64,000 bases of DNA, taken from contig NZ_CP091138.1 of assembly GCF_021582875.1 (NCBI RefSeq), forward strand, positions 3,162,001 to 3,226,000, in the 5' to 3' direction. This DNA comes from Microbacterium sp. KUDC0406. Lineage in GTDB: Bacteria > Actinomycetota > Actinomycetes > Actinomycetales > Microbacteriaceae. The position numbers and the translations under genes were made by a program. Positions within the stretch are counted from its first letter, which is position 1; every line of letters starts with the position of its first letter. Below are positions 1 through 9,840 of this stretch, piece after piece. The notes under the pieces are model-generated. The model searched no databases. It had not been told where the DNA came from and saw only the letters and a list, made by a program, of their open reading frames with translations.

Positions 1-800
1 ACACCCCCGCCGGCGGCCTGCCCCCGCAGACCGACCTGCTCACCGACCGCGCGATCGTCAAGCTGGCCTACACGGTCATCCCGAAGGGCGTGCTGCGCGA
101 CATCGTCACCAGCAGCCTGCCCGGCTTCACGAACACCCGCGCCTGGATCATCGCCAAGCCGACCCCGAGCTCCGCGATGACCTTCTCGCAGCTGATCGTC
201 GAGATCGCCCCCGGCGGCGGGGCCGAGAAGCCCGAGGTCGAGGCCGGCGTCGAGGGCGTGGTGTTCGTCACCACCGGTCGCCTGACTCTGACCCTCGAGG
301 GTGAGGAGCACATGCTCGAGGAGGGCGGCTACGCCTTCCTCGCGCCCGGCGCGAACTGGTCGCTCAAGAACGAGGGCGACGAGATCACCAGCTTCCACTG
401 GATCCGCAAGGCCTACGAGTGGATCGACGGCGTCGATGCTCCGGCATCCTTCGTCACCCGCGATCAGGACGTCGAACCGACCCCCATGGTCGGCACCGAC
501 GCCTGGCTGACCACCCGCTTCGCCGACTCGAACGACATGGCGCACGACATGCAGGTGAACATCGTCACCTTCAAGCCGGGCGGCTCGATCCCGTTCGCCG
601 AGACGCACGTCATGGAGCACGGCCTGTTCGTGCTCGAGGGCAAGGCCGTCTACCGCCTCAACGACGACTGGGTCGAGGTCGAGGCCGGCGACTACATGCT
701 GCTCCGCGCGTTCTGCCCGCAGGCCTGCTACGCCGGCGGCCCCGGCGACTTCCGCTACCTGCTGTACAAGGACATGAACCGCCAGATCAAGCTGACCTGA
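1..800 (+). CDS. allE: (S)-ureidoglycine aminohydrolase, 5' end outside window
   Basis: Releases ammonia from (S)-ureidoglycine to give ureidoglycolate in allantoin breakdown. The reading frame is open from base 3 (no start in the window) and gives about 265 residues, close to the roughly 260 of E. coli AllE, so only a few N-terminal residues are missing. The first visible residues (QTDLLTDRAIVK) match the AllE N-terminus. It is a bicupin: the second cupin near the C-terminus carries the metal-site pattern ETHVMEHG followed by GDYMLL. A GTG at 90 is an internal alternative start and would drop a conserved stretch. Its likely downstream partners, hyi-glxR-gcl-glxK, begin at 3659, behind an unrelated minus-strand island. 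Family assignment is strong; the substrate is inferred from the family. Confidence 0.9.
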   Translation, partial: TPAGGLPPQTDLLTDRAIVKLAYTVIPKGVLRDIVTSSLPGFTNTRAWIIAKPTPSSAMTFSQLIVEIAPGGGAEKPEVEAGVEGVVFVTTGRLTLTLEGEEHMLEEGGYAFLAPGANWSLKNEGDEITSFHWIRKAYEWIDGVDAPASFVTRDQDVEPTPMVGTDAWLTTRFADSNDMAHDMQVNIVTFKPGGSIPFAETHVMEHGLFVLEGKAVYRLNDDWVEVEAGDYMLLRAFCPQACYAGGPGDFRYLLYKDMNRQIKLT

Positions 801-816
801 GTTCAGGTTCTCGTGT

Positions 817-851
817 CGAACGCCGTCCGCCGTGCTGGTGGGCGGCGTTCG
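817..851 (+). terminator. Hairpin after allE
   Basis: CGAACGCCG at 817-825 pairs with CGGCGTTCG at 843-851 across a short loop, 17 bp after the allE stop, followed by a T-containing stretch. It is a plausible terminator, so allE is probably not co-transcribed with hyi. Confidence 0.5.
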
Positions 852-931
852 TCGTCTTCGAGTGGAGGATGCTCGGATGCGACCGTCGGGGTACACTCGA
901 TGCAGCCCGCCCCCGCTGGGGAAGGGAAGTA

Positions 932-971
932 AAAGCCGGGACTCCCGCCCCTCTGGACGGGACCCGGCTTT
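932..971. terminator. Bidirectional hairpin between convergent genes
   Basis: AAAGCCGGG (932-940) pairs perfectly with CCCGGCTTT (963-971), with an inner TCCCG/CGGGA pair. A-rich and T-rich flanks make it usable from both strands. It lies just past the 3' end of the minus-strand DUF3800-like gene and downstream of allE. Confidence 0.7.
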
Positions 972-978
972 CGCGTGT

Positions 979-1554
979 CTAGAGGTCGATGCGGTCGACG
1001 GTCAGCGACGGATTGAGGATGTCGAACCAATCAGTGCGTCCGCTGCTCAGGTGTTCGCCTACGGCGCCGAGCACTTGATCGGCGATCCAGAGCATTGGCT
1101 CGGCGTTGGGCCCACTGGGCCTGCCGTGCTCGATGCGCAGCCCGTTCGGAAGTGCGTGCTTGCCGCCGGAGAGCGTCGACCGTACGGAGATCTCGTTTCA
1201 TCAGCTGGAGTGGACGCGCTTCAAGCGTGAGCAGCCGCACGCCCAAGTCGTCCAAGTGCCAGGCAAGTCGTTCCAGGCAGAGTGCCCGCGCGCGTTCCTG
1301 TCGTCTCGGGTCCACAGGCGCTGCGACGACGACGATGTGGAAGGCGTCGAAGCCCGCGATCCGTGTGATCGCCTCGCGTCGCGACCGATCTTCCTGATCG
1401 CGCCAATGAAGCTTCGGTCCGCGGCGGGGAGCCCGAGCATTTCCTTGCGCATCTCATCGCTTTCGGACGCATCAGCGACGACGGCGCCCAAGAGATACGA
1501 CGGTCGGTCGACCCGGACCGTGCGCATGCTCTCATCGCCCCACGCCTGCAGCAT
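979..1554 (-). pseudogene. DUF3800-like protein, two frameshifts
   Basis: The protein starts at 1554 with AWGDESMRTVR and continues SYLLGAVVADASESDE, an acidic DES motif followed by a hydrophobic strand, as in DUF3800 proteins (an RNase H-fold-like family often found among mobile or defence genes). The continuous protein appears only if the frame is changed near 1378 (into AITRIAGFDAFHIVVVAA) and again near 1180 (into LSGGKHALPNGLRIEHG), ending at the stop at 979-981. The two shifts compensate, and the total length of 576 bp is a multiple of three, about 191 residues. The later part contains WIADQVLGAVGEH, also consistent with the family. Codon use is visibly less GC-rich than in neighbours. 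Either a decaying acquired gene or two sequencing errors. The function is unknown, and the family call rests on motif resemblance. Confidence 0.55.
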
Positions 1555-1559
1555 CGTTC

Positions 1560-1598
1560 ACCGCTCCCGCGATCCGCTCGTCGGATCGGGGAGCGGGT
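1560..1598 (-). terminator. Hairpin between the two island genes
   Basis: CCGCTCCCGCGATCCG (1561-1576) pairs with CGGATCGGGGAGCGG (1582-1596) with a 5-nt loop. It lies downstream of the endonuclease gene and upstream of the DUF3800-like gene on the minus strand, so it may end or attenuate transcription between them. Confidence 0.5.
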
Positions 1599-1648
1599 AT
1601 GGACCCGTAGCCGGTTGAGCGGGAGCGTAGACGTGTGCATTCATCTGC

Positions 1649-3362
1649 TCAGATAAGGAGACCGGTTCTGAGCAGTGCCTCAGCGTTCTGATTCGAGGCC
1701 GTGACCTCGCCCGTCTCCGGCTTGAACTGGAACAGTGACATTCCGACGGCGTCGGCGAAAGACTCCGCCTGAGCCGGGAAACCGCCGGAACAAAAGAAGA
1801 GCAAGCGCGGCGCTTCGCTGAGCACCGCGGCCGCTCCTACGAGTTCGCGGATCTCGGCGATCGCAGCCGGAGATGAATAGAGCTTGACTTGTGCGACATA
1901 ACCTGTGGCGACTATGTCGATCCCGCCGTCTCCCGACACCGGCGTGGTGGTGGCATCCGCCGCGCCCATGTGAATCATCCAGTCGCAAATCCAGCGTTCG
2001 GCTCCCGCGGGTGAGATGCCGTACGGCTGGGGTGCTGGGGCTGGGTGCAGGCCTTGCCACTCCTCGAGGGAATGGTCAGTTCCCGGGAGGGCTTCAGTCG
2101 CATCCCGTCGGGCGAGTTCTTCCGCTACTTCGGTTCGGTACTTTTGCTCGGTTGCGTACGCTTCGGCGACGCCGTCGAGGAAGTCAGGAATGGAGACTTC
2201 GTCCCACCCAGTGCTGTCGAATGGGATTTGGCCCTTTGCTTCTTCGAGTGCCTGGTCCATGGCGATGTTGAAAAGGACAGTTCGGATCACCTGGGATGTC
2301 GGCCGTGCTGGGAGTCCTTCGTCATCGGTGAAATCCCACCCGCCGCTGGTGAGATCGATGGAGTTCGCGAGCGTCAGGCAGATGCTGTCGAGCATGGCGA
2401 CGATGGCGCTCGGGATCTCAGTGCCACCGTTCGCGACCCAAAGGTCAGCGAGTCCGGTGCCAACCGCGTGTACCAGAGTAAGGACATCGGCTCGCGTCTC
2501 GGGGGAAACCCGACTTCGTCGAGTCGAACCAGCAGGTACTGGCCTGAATACGGAGGCATCCCAGCGCTCTGTCTCGACTGGTCGTCTTTCGCGGCCAAGT
2601 AGGCGTCCGCAGTCTCGGTCAAGAACGAGGCTGATGAGAAGTCAGCCCAACCCTGCCCATCGAAAGGGATTGCGCCGGCCGCGATCTCAAGGGCATCATC
2701 GATCGCCGTGTCGAGCAGGACCGACTGAATAGACGATCTCGCAGGGCGCTGCGGGAGACCCTTGCCGTCGACGTAGTCCCAGTCGCCACGAGCGAGGTCT
2801 AGTTCATCTGCAACCGCAGCACAGACATTCTCGATCACTTCGGTGACTATGGGGGCAACACTGGCCCACCGCTTCTGATCCAGAAGCTAGAGAGAGTCGC
2901 GGAGAGGGCTCGCACGAGGTAAAAGACGTCAGACTTGGACGCTGTCGGCGACACTGTGGCCACTTGTTCCAAGAGGAATGCTCCTGAGTATGGAGGTTCT
3001 CCATACTTCTTCCGTTTCAGGTCCTCGGCATGGTGTCGTGCCTCGAGAGCGGTTTGAAGCTCAGAGCGGCGATGTTCCGCTGCCTCGGCGTGGTCGGCCG
3101 CCCGGCGCGCTGCGTCTTCGTCGCGCAGCCGTCGCGACCGAGAGATCAACTCCTCGTAGACCTGGATCTGGAGCTCGTCATCATCCAACCCAGTGAGGCG
3201 ATACTCGGTGCGCAACGTTGCAGCGACCGTAGCGGTGCGGTGCTGAGCGAGTTCTATGACGTCGGTCGTGAGGCCGGTGTTAGGACGCCAGATCGACGCT
3301 ACTTCGGCCGCGGCCTGGTCCATGGACGAGTTGACCGCGGGCGGAAGAGGAAACGTGAGCAC
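1649..3362 (-). CDS. Mrr-type restriction endonuclease with two tandem N-terminal modules (frameshifted)
   Basis: Three overlapping reading frames (3362 to ~2880, ~2880 to ~2500, ~2500 to 1649) join into one protein of about 570 residues if a single missing base is restored near 2880 and near 2500. An N-terminal charged helical segment (about 1-140) is followed by two copies of a roughly 140-residue module. Each copy opens with PPYSG, has a GDWDYVD or GGWDFTD core followed by GLP.RP, and then IPFDGQGW or IPFDSTGW. The C-terminal third matches the Mrr catalytic fold: GDGGIDIVATGYVAQVKLYS supplies the D...QxK nuclease motif, followed by IRELVGAA. Mrr proteins are type IV restriction enzymes that cut modified DNA. 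The duplicated module is not one I recognise. Start taken as GTG 3362; an in-frame ATG lies 39 bp inside. GC content is lower than in flanking genes, suggesting transfer. Confidence 0.65.
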
Positions 3363-3442
3363 GCGTTCATGATGGCACGACGGTCCGACACCGTACGACG
3401 TGTCGGAATCGGCGCATTACTGCCGTAGGCGGGCTGGCGCGC

Positions 3443-3515
3443 GGGAACAGGACGTCTCGCGAGAACAGGACAGATCCCGGGCATCCGTCCTGTTCTCGCA
3501 CGTTGTCCTGTTCTC
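3443..3515. repeat. Four-copy symmetric repeat of an 11-mer (two direct, two inverted)
   Basis: GGGAACAGGAC (3443-3453) and GAGAACAGGAC (3461-3471) are mirrored by GTCCTGTTCTC at 3487-3497 and 3505-3515. Both pairs are centred exactly on 3479 and both are spaced 18 bp. It lies between divergent genes (the endonuclease and hyi), so it could be a multi-site operator or a long hairpin. Confidence 0.75.
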
Positions 3516-3550
3516 GGTGAACGGATGCCGGGGATCGGATGTCGCAGCCG

Positions 3551-3579
3551 TTGACATCCCGGGCATCCGCGCGTACTAT
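3551..3579 (+). promoter_or_regulatory. Sigma70-type promoter of the hyi-glxR-gcl-glxK operon
   Basis: TTGACA at 3551-3556 and TACTAT at 3574-3579 with a 17-bp spacer, about 80 bp before the hyi start. This is a near-consensus housekeeping promoter, unusual in such GC-rich DNA, and likely needs a repressor. Confidence 0.7.
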
Positions 3580-3614
3580 TTCATACAACAGAACTTTTCT
3601 TCCATAATCCGAAA
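3580..3614 (+). promoter_or_regulatory. Two phased TTC-N8-GAA sites at the hyi transcription start
   Basis: TTC..GAA at 3580-3593 and again at 3601-3614, each a 14-bp inverted repeat, with starts 21 bp apart (two helical turns). They begin directly after the -10 box, where a repressor would block the promoter. An IclR/AllR-type purine or glyoxylate regulator is a guess; no such gene is in the window. Confidence 0.5.
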
Positions 3615-3658
3615 TCAGGATCAGGAAGACGAACCGCGAACGAATCAAGGGTGATCAC

Positions 3659-4456
3659 ATGAGCTACACCGTCAACGCCTCGATCCTGCTGACCGATCTG
3701 CCGGTGAACGAGCGTCCGGCTGCCGTCAAGGCCGCCGGCTTCGACGCCGTCGAGTTCTGGTGGCCCTTCTCGACCGCCGTCCCGGCGGCATCCGAGGTCG
3801 ACGCCTTCGTGACCGCGATCCAGGACGCCGGCGTGCAGCTCACCGGCCTGAACTTCTTCGCGGGCGACATGCCTGCCGGCGACCGCGGGCTGGTTTCGTG
3901 GGTCGGCCGCGAGGACGAGTTCCGCGCGAACGTCGACGTCGTCGTCGCGATCGGCGAACGCACCGGCACCAAGGCCTTCAACGCCCTGTACGGCCTGCGC
4001 CAGGAGGGCGTGTCCGAGCAGGAGCAGGACGACCTTGCCGTCGAGAACCTCGCGATCGCCGGGCGCGCCGTCGCCGAGCTGGGCGGCATCGTGCTGCTCG
4101 AGCCCGTCTCCGGCGCCGACGCCTATCCGCTGAAGACCGCCGCCGACGCGCTGGCGATCATCGAGCGCGTCAAGAACGAGCAGGGCGTCGACAACGTGAA
4201 GCTGCTCGCCGACTTCTACCACCTGGCCGTCAACGGCGACGACGTCGCCGCCGTGATCGCCGGCCACGCCGCCGAGTTCGGTCACATCCAGATCGCGGAT
4301 GCTCCGGGCCTCGGCGAGCCCGGCACCGGCGACCTGCCGATCGCGCAGTGGATCGCCGACGCGCAGGCCGGCGGCTACCAGGGCGTCATCGGCCTGGAGT
4401 ACAAGGCCACGCAGGCCGACCCGTTCGCCTGGACCGCGGTCACCGCGCAGGCCTGA
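3659..4456 (+). CDS. hyi: Hydroxypyruvate isomerase
   Basis: Interconverts hydroxypyruvate and tartronate semialdehyde, next to the Gcl product in the glyoxylate route. The 265-residue protein has the length of the family and an AP-endonuclease-type TIM-barrel pattern: AGFDAVEFWWPF near the N-terminus, GGIVLLEPVSG with a probable metal-binding Glu, LADFYHL, HIQIADAPG.GEPGTG, and a second Glu in VIGLEYKA near the end. The start ATG at 3659 overlaps the end of a purine-rich leader. It is the first gene of a four-gene operon (30 bp to glxR), driven by the promoter at 3551. It has no frame problem, unlike gcl and glxK downstream. Confidence 0.93.
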   Translation: MSYTVNASILLTDLPVNERPAAVKAAGFDAVEFWWPFSTAVPAASEVDAFVTAIQDAGVQLTGLNFFAGDMPAGDRGLVSWVGREDEFRANVDVVVAIGERTGTKAFNALYGLRQEGVSEQEQDDLAVENLAIAGRAVAELGGIVLLEPVSGADAYPLKTAADALAIIERVKNEQGVDNVKLLADFYHLAVNGDDVAAVIAGHAAEFGHIQIADAPGLGEPGTGDLPIAQWIADAQAGGYQGVIGLEYKATQADPFAWTAVTAQA

Positions 4457-4486
4457 TCCCATCACTTTCCGCGAAGGAGCGAAGAC

Positions 4487-5365
4487 ATGACCAACATCGC
4501 ATTCATCGGACTCGGCATCATGGGCCTGCCGATGGCCAAGAACCTCGTGAACGCCGGCTTCGACGTGACCGGCTTCAACCGCAGCCAGGAGGCGATCGAC
4601 AAGCTCGTCGCCGCCGGCGGCAAGGGCGCCACCAGCATCGCCGACGCGGTCAAGGACGCCGACGTCATCGTCACGATGGTCCCGGACTCGCCGGATGTCG
4701 CGGGCGTCGTGCAGGGCCCGGACGGCGTGTTCGCCAACGCCAAGGCCGGTGCACTGTGGATCGACAACTCGTCGATCCGGCCGGACGTCGCCAAGGAGCT
4801 CGCCGAGGAGGCCGTGGCCGCCGGCTTCGGCGCCGTCGACGCCCCCGTCTCGGGTGGCGAGCAGGGGGCCATCGACGGCGTCCTCTCGATCATGACCGGT
4901 GGTTCGCCCGAGGACTTCGCCAAGGCGGAGCCCGTGCTGAACGCGGTCGGAAAGACCATCGTGCACGTCGGCCCTGCCGGTGCGGGCCAGACCGTCAAGG
5001 CCGCCAACCAGCTCATCGTCGCCGTCAACATCCAGGCGCTCAGCGAGGCCATCCTCTTTCTCGAGGCCTACGGCGTCGACACGGATGCCGCACTCAAGGT
5101 GCTCGGCGGGGGACTGGCGGGCTCGAAGGTGCTCGACCAGAAGGGTCAGAAGATCCTCGACCGTGACTTCACCCCCGGCTTCCGCCTGGCCCTGCACAAC
5201 AAGGACCTGGGCATCGTCACCGCCGCCGCACGACAGGCCGGCATCTCCGTTCCGCTCGGCTCGGCCGTCGCGCAGCTGGTCACCTCGCTCGTCGCCCGCG
5301 GCGACGGCGGGCTCGACCACTCCGGTCTGTTCAAGCTCACCGCCGAGCTCTCCGGTCGCGAATAA
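4487..5365 (+). CDS. glxR: 2-hydroxy-3-oxopropionate (tartronate semialdehyde) reductase
   Basis: Reduces tartronate semialdehyde to D-glycerate with NAD(P)H, the step after Gcl. The 292-residue protein starts with the dinucleotide-binding turn [13 protein letters not shown]. The substrate loop [11 protein letters not shown] comes at about 120, followed by TVKAANQ with the catalytic Lys at about 168, and a C-terminal all-helical domain (LHNKDLGIV). This is the beta-hydroxyacid dehydrogenase order. A clear GAAGGAG-like ribosome site precedes ATG 4487. The glxR name is chosen over garR because of its place between hyi and gcl. Confidence 0.93.
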   Translation: MTNIAFIGLGIMGLPMAKNLVNAGFDVTGFNRSQEAIDKLVAAGGKGATSIADAVKDADVIVTMVPDSPDVAGVVQGPDGVFANAKAGALWIDNSSIRPDVAKELAEEAVAAGFGAVDAPVSGGEQGAIDGVLSIMTGGSPEDFAKAEPVLNAVGKTIVHVGPAGAGQTVKAANQLIVAVNIQALSEAILFLEAYGVDTDAALKVLGGGLAGSKVLDQKGQKILDRDFTPGFRLALHNKDLGIVTAAARQAGISVPLGSAVAQLVTSLVARGDGGLDHSGLFKLTAELSGRE

Positions 5366-5400
5366 GCGCGATCTCCAGCACACTTTCTAAGGACACGAAA

Positions 5401-7187
<1,787 letters not shown>

Positions 7188-7205
7188 CCCCGGCCTGCTC
7201 TGATC

Positions 7206-8324
7206 ATGCGCATTCTCATCGCGTCCGACAAGTTCAAGGGATCCGCGACGGGGGCCGAGGTCGCCGCCGCTCTCAGGGACGGGATCCGGTCGGTTCGTGA
7301 GGATGCCGTGATCGAGCAGGTGCCGGTCGCCGACGGCGGCGAGGGGACGGTCGACGCTGCCCTCGCCGCCGGATTCACGGCGGATGCCGCAGAGGTGACG
7401 GGGCCCGTGGGGGACCCCGTCACCGCGCGGTTCGCAGTCCGCGGCCGGCAGGCCATCATCGAGATGGCCGCGGCGAGTGGACTGGATGTCCTCCCGGGCG
7501 GTGTGCGCGCCGCCCGGGCGGCCACCAGCCGTGGCACCGGAGACCTGATCCGCGCCGCGCTGGACCGCGGCTGCATCTCGATCGTGCTGGGCATCGGCGG
7601 CAGCGCCAACACCGACGGCGGCGCGGGGATGCTGCAGGCGCTCGGCGTCTCGCTGACGGATGCCTCGGGGAGGAGCTTTCCGGCGGTGGCGCGGCGCTCG
7701 CATCCCTGGCGACGGTGGACGTCTCGGGTCTGGACCCGACGGATCGCAGAGGCCGAGATCGTGCTGGCCAGCGACGTGGACAACCCGCTGCTCGGTGAGC
7801 GCGGCGCCGCCGCGATCTTCGGCCCGCAGAAGGGGGCATCCGTCGCGGATGTCGCCGAGCTGGATGCCGCACTCGCGCACTTCGCCGAGCTGCTCGAGCA
7901 GCAGCCGGGCGTGCGGCCGTCGATCTCCGCTGCGGGGTCGGGTGCCGCCGGCGGCGTCGGCTATGCGGCGCTCGCCGTGCTCGGCGCCCGGCGGGAGCCC
8001 GGCGTCGAGGTCGTGCAGCGTCTGACGGGTCTCGCCGACCGCGTGGTCGGCGCCGACCTCGTGATCACCGGCGAGGGCAGCCTGGACGACCAGAGCCTCG
8101 GCGGGAAGACGCCGCTGGGCGTGGCCGCCGTCGCCCGCGCGGCGGGCGTGCCCGTCATCGCGGTGTGCGGCCGGTCGACCCTGGATGCCGGGGCCGTGGC
8201 ATCCGCCGGTTTCGCACGCGTCTACGCGCTGAGCGAGATCGAGCCGGATTCCGCGAAGAGCATCGCGAACGCGAAGAGCCTGCTGGTCGACGTCGGGCGC
8301 AGGATCGCCGCCGACCTCTTCTGA
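7206..8324 (+). CDS. glxK: Glycerate kinase (two compensating frameshifts)
   Basis: Phosphorylates glycerate to phosphoglycerate (2-phosphoglycerate in the GarK/GlxK family), connecting glyoxylate use with glycolysis. The protein of about 372 residues shows SDKFKGSATGAEVA at the start, PVADGGEGTVDAAL, GIGGSANTDGGAGMLQALG and GEGSLDDQSLGGKTP, in the order of the type-1 glycerate kinase family. Between about 7670 and 7740 the translated segment (RRSHPWRRWTSRV) is out of frame. Adding a G near 7672 and removing a base near 7739 gives the expected ASLATVDVSGLDP. The reading frame survives because the two changes cancel. It is the last gene of the operon. Confidence 0.9.
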   Translation: MRILIASDKFKGSATGAEVAAALRDGIRSVREDAVIEQVPVADGGEGTVDAALAAGFTADAAEVTGPVGDPVTARFAVRGRQAIIEMAAASGLDVLPGGVRAARAATSRGTGDLIRAALDRGCISIVLGIGGSANTDGGAGMLQALGVSLTDASGRSFPAVARRSHPWRRWTSRVWTRRIAEAEIVLASDVDNPLLGERGAAAIFGPQKGASVADVAELDAALAHFAELLEQQPGVRPSISAAGSGAAGGVGYAALAVLGARREPGVEVVQRLTGLADRVVGADLVITGEGSLDDQSLGGKTPLGVAAVARAAGVPVIAVCGRSTLDAGAVASAGFARVYALSEIEPDSAKSIANAKSLLVDVGRRIAADLF

Positions 8325-8386
8325 CGCTGACTCGGCGGGGCGGGGACAACGGCGTCCGCCTCCCGTCGTCCTCATCTGCGCCGCCC

Positions 8387-8548
8387 GGTCGTTGAGCGAG
8401 CGAGGTACGAGCGAGACGAAACGTCGTGACGTGTCTCGCGAGCTTGTGGACGCGTTTCGTCTCGCTGCGCTCGCTCAACGACCGAGGGAGGCGTGACCAT
8501 CCCGGTCGTTGAGCGAGCGACGGAGGAGCGAGACGAAACGTGGTGACG
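8387..8548. repeat. REP-like family A, copies 1-2
   Basis: GGTCGTTGAGCGAGCGA at 8387 faces its inverse TCGCTCAACGACC ending at 8483, both flanking GAGACGAAACG/CGTTTCGTCTC arms. A second half-unit starts at 8504. The same words recur at 8908-9082 and 48312-48399. All copies are intergenic. Confidence 0.8.
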
Positions 8549-8558
8549 TGTTTCGGAA

Positions 8559-8858
8559 TCAGCGCCCCGCCCTCGCTGCTCTCTGCCGCCTGCTCCATCC
8601 GACGACCGCGTCGAGACCTCCGGTCATGAACGCCTCGCGTTTCGCATGGCCCCAGCCCTGGATCCGCTTCTCCCAGGCGAACGCCTCTGCGATGTCGCGG
8701 AACTCCTCTGACCAGGCCAGTTCGACCGGAAGGCGCCGCCGGGTGTACGCGCTGCCCATGCCTGCAGCGTGCTGCTCGAGGCGCCGCTGGAGATCGACTG
8801 TGCTGCCGACGTAGTACGTGCCGTCGGCGCACCGCAGGATGTAGGTGACTCCTCTCAT
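8559..8858 (-). CDS. Small GIY-YIG nuclease-domain protein
   Basis: A 99-residue single-domain protein. The start VTYILRCADGTYYVGST holds the Y-I/Y-V-G pair of the GIY-YIG fold. The Arg in LQRRLEQH follows, and a Glu comes later in AFAWEKRIQGW, as in UPF0213-type proteins that may act in DNA repair or as solo nucleases. No partner domain is present. It stands alone between two clusters of the family A repeats, and its start at 8858 has no strong ribosome site. The exact role is unknown. Confidence 0.8.
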   Translation of the reverse strand: MRGVTYILRCADGTYYVGSTVDLQRRLEQHAAGMGSAYTRRRLPVELAWSEEFRDIAEAFAWEKRIQGWGHAKREAFMTGGLDAVVGWSRRQRAARAGR

Positions 8859-8907
8859 CCTCGGACGGTACTGGGAGCATCCGACGTCAAGCCATCGGGG
8901 ATACCTG

Positions 8908-9082
8908 GACGCGTTTCGTCTCGCTGCGCTCGCGGGTGATCATCCGGGTCGTTGAGCGAGCGACGAAGGAGCGAGACGAAACGTGGTGACGTGTCTCGCG
9001 GGCTTGTGGGCGTATCGACTCTGCGTTTCGACTCGCTGGCGCTCGCTCAACGACCATCGCTCGCTCGACGACCGGGGGCGGC
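8908..9082. repeat. REP-like family A, copies 3-5
   Basis: Three arms: CGTTTCGTCTCGCTGCGCTCG from 8911, GGTCGTTGAGCGAGCGACG from about 8949, and inverted TCGCTCAACGACC plus TCGCTCGACGACC ending at 9082. With 8387-8548 they bracket the GIY-YIG gene. Confidence 0.75.
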
Positions 9083-9111
9083 ATGCCAGGATGTTGCCGA
9101 GGAGGTCGGCG

Positions 9112-9726
9112 ATGGCGCAGACCAGGAAGAAGCGTGACGTCTTCGACGTGATCGCGGTGTTCGTGCTGTCGATCACGGCCGTCGTCACCGCATGGTGCGG
9201 GTTCGAGGCGTCCAAGTGGGGCGGTGACATGTCGATCGCCTTCAGCCAGGCGTCCAGCGCCCGGGTGCAGGCGACCGCCGCCGAGGGACAGGCGAGGGAC
9301 GCCCGGCAGTACGACCTCACGATCTGGACGCAGTACGTCCTTGCCGAGGCCGACGGGAACACTCAGCTCATGACGTACATCGAGCAGCGCTTCACCCCGG
9401 AGTTCCGCACCGCGTTCGAGGCCTGGAACACAGGCGACCGGGTCGAGCAGGGACCGTTCGCCATGAAGGAGTACGTGCCGCCGGGAACGGCCGAGGCGAA
9501 GAAGCTGTCCCAGCACGCCGACAAGAAGTTCGAACAGGCGCTCGCGAGCAACCAGCGCGGCGACGACTACACGCTGCTGACCGTGCTGTTCGCGCTCGTG
9601 CTGTTCCTCACCGCGATGTCGCAGCGCGACCTGGTGCCGTGGGTGCGCTGGACGCTGCTGTCGCTGGCGATGGTCGTCGGTGCCGCCGGGATCGTCATCA
9701 TGCTGACCTTCCCGATCCTGATATGA
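9112..9726 (+). CDS. Membrane protein of unknown function
   Basis: 204 residues starting at ATG 9112, chosen because GGAGG lies 6 bp upstream and the protein then begins MAQTRKKRDVFD, directly before a membrane helix (VIAVFVLSITAVVTAW). A polar, probably extracytoplasmic helical region of about 110 residues (SSARVQATAAEGQARDARQ) follows, then two more helices (LLTVLFALVLFLTAM and LLSLAMVVGAAGIVIML) with the C-terminus right after. The layout resembles DUF4337-like proteins, but I cannot name a function. It stands alone, separated from moaC by a family B palindrome. Confidence 0.7.
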   Translation: MAQTRKKRDVFDVIAVFVLSITAVVTAWCGFEASKWGGDMSIAFSQASSARVQATAAEGQARDARQYDLTIWTQYVLAEADGNTQLMTYIEQRFTPEFRTAFEAWNTGDRVEQGPFAMKEYVPPGTAEAKKLSQHADKKFEQALASNQRGDDYTLLTVLFALVLFLTAMSQRDLVPWVRWTLLSLAMVVGAAGIVIMLTFPILI

Positions 9727-9770
9727 CCCGATCCTGATCTGACGCGACCGGAGGGTGCGCTTCTCCCGTT

Positions 9771-9828
9771 CCGGTCTCACTCGTTGCGGGTGTCGGCACC
9801 CGTGGACCCGCATCCGTTGAGACCGGAG
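9771..9828. repeat. REP-like family B, copy 1
   Basis: CCGGTCTCACTCGTTGCGGGT is mirrored by ACCCGCATCCGTTGAGACCGG. Arms of about 21 bp enclose a short GC-rich loop. It lies between convergent genes and may also terminate both. It matches 35657-35766. Confidence 0.8.
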
Positions 9829-9840
9829 CAGTGGGGGAGG

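Noticed and set aside
8387..9082. CRISPR-like array
   Set aside because: Repeats are inverted, of unequal spacing and share no regular spacers; they are REP-like palindromes. No cas genes are present.
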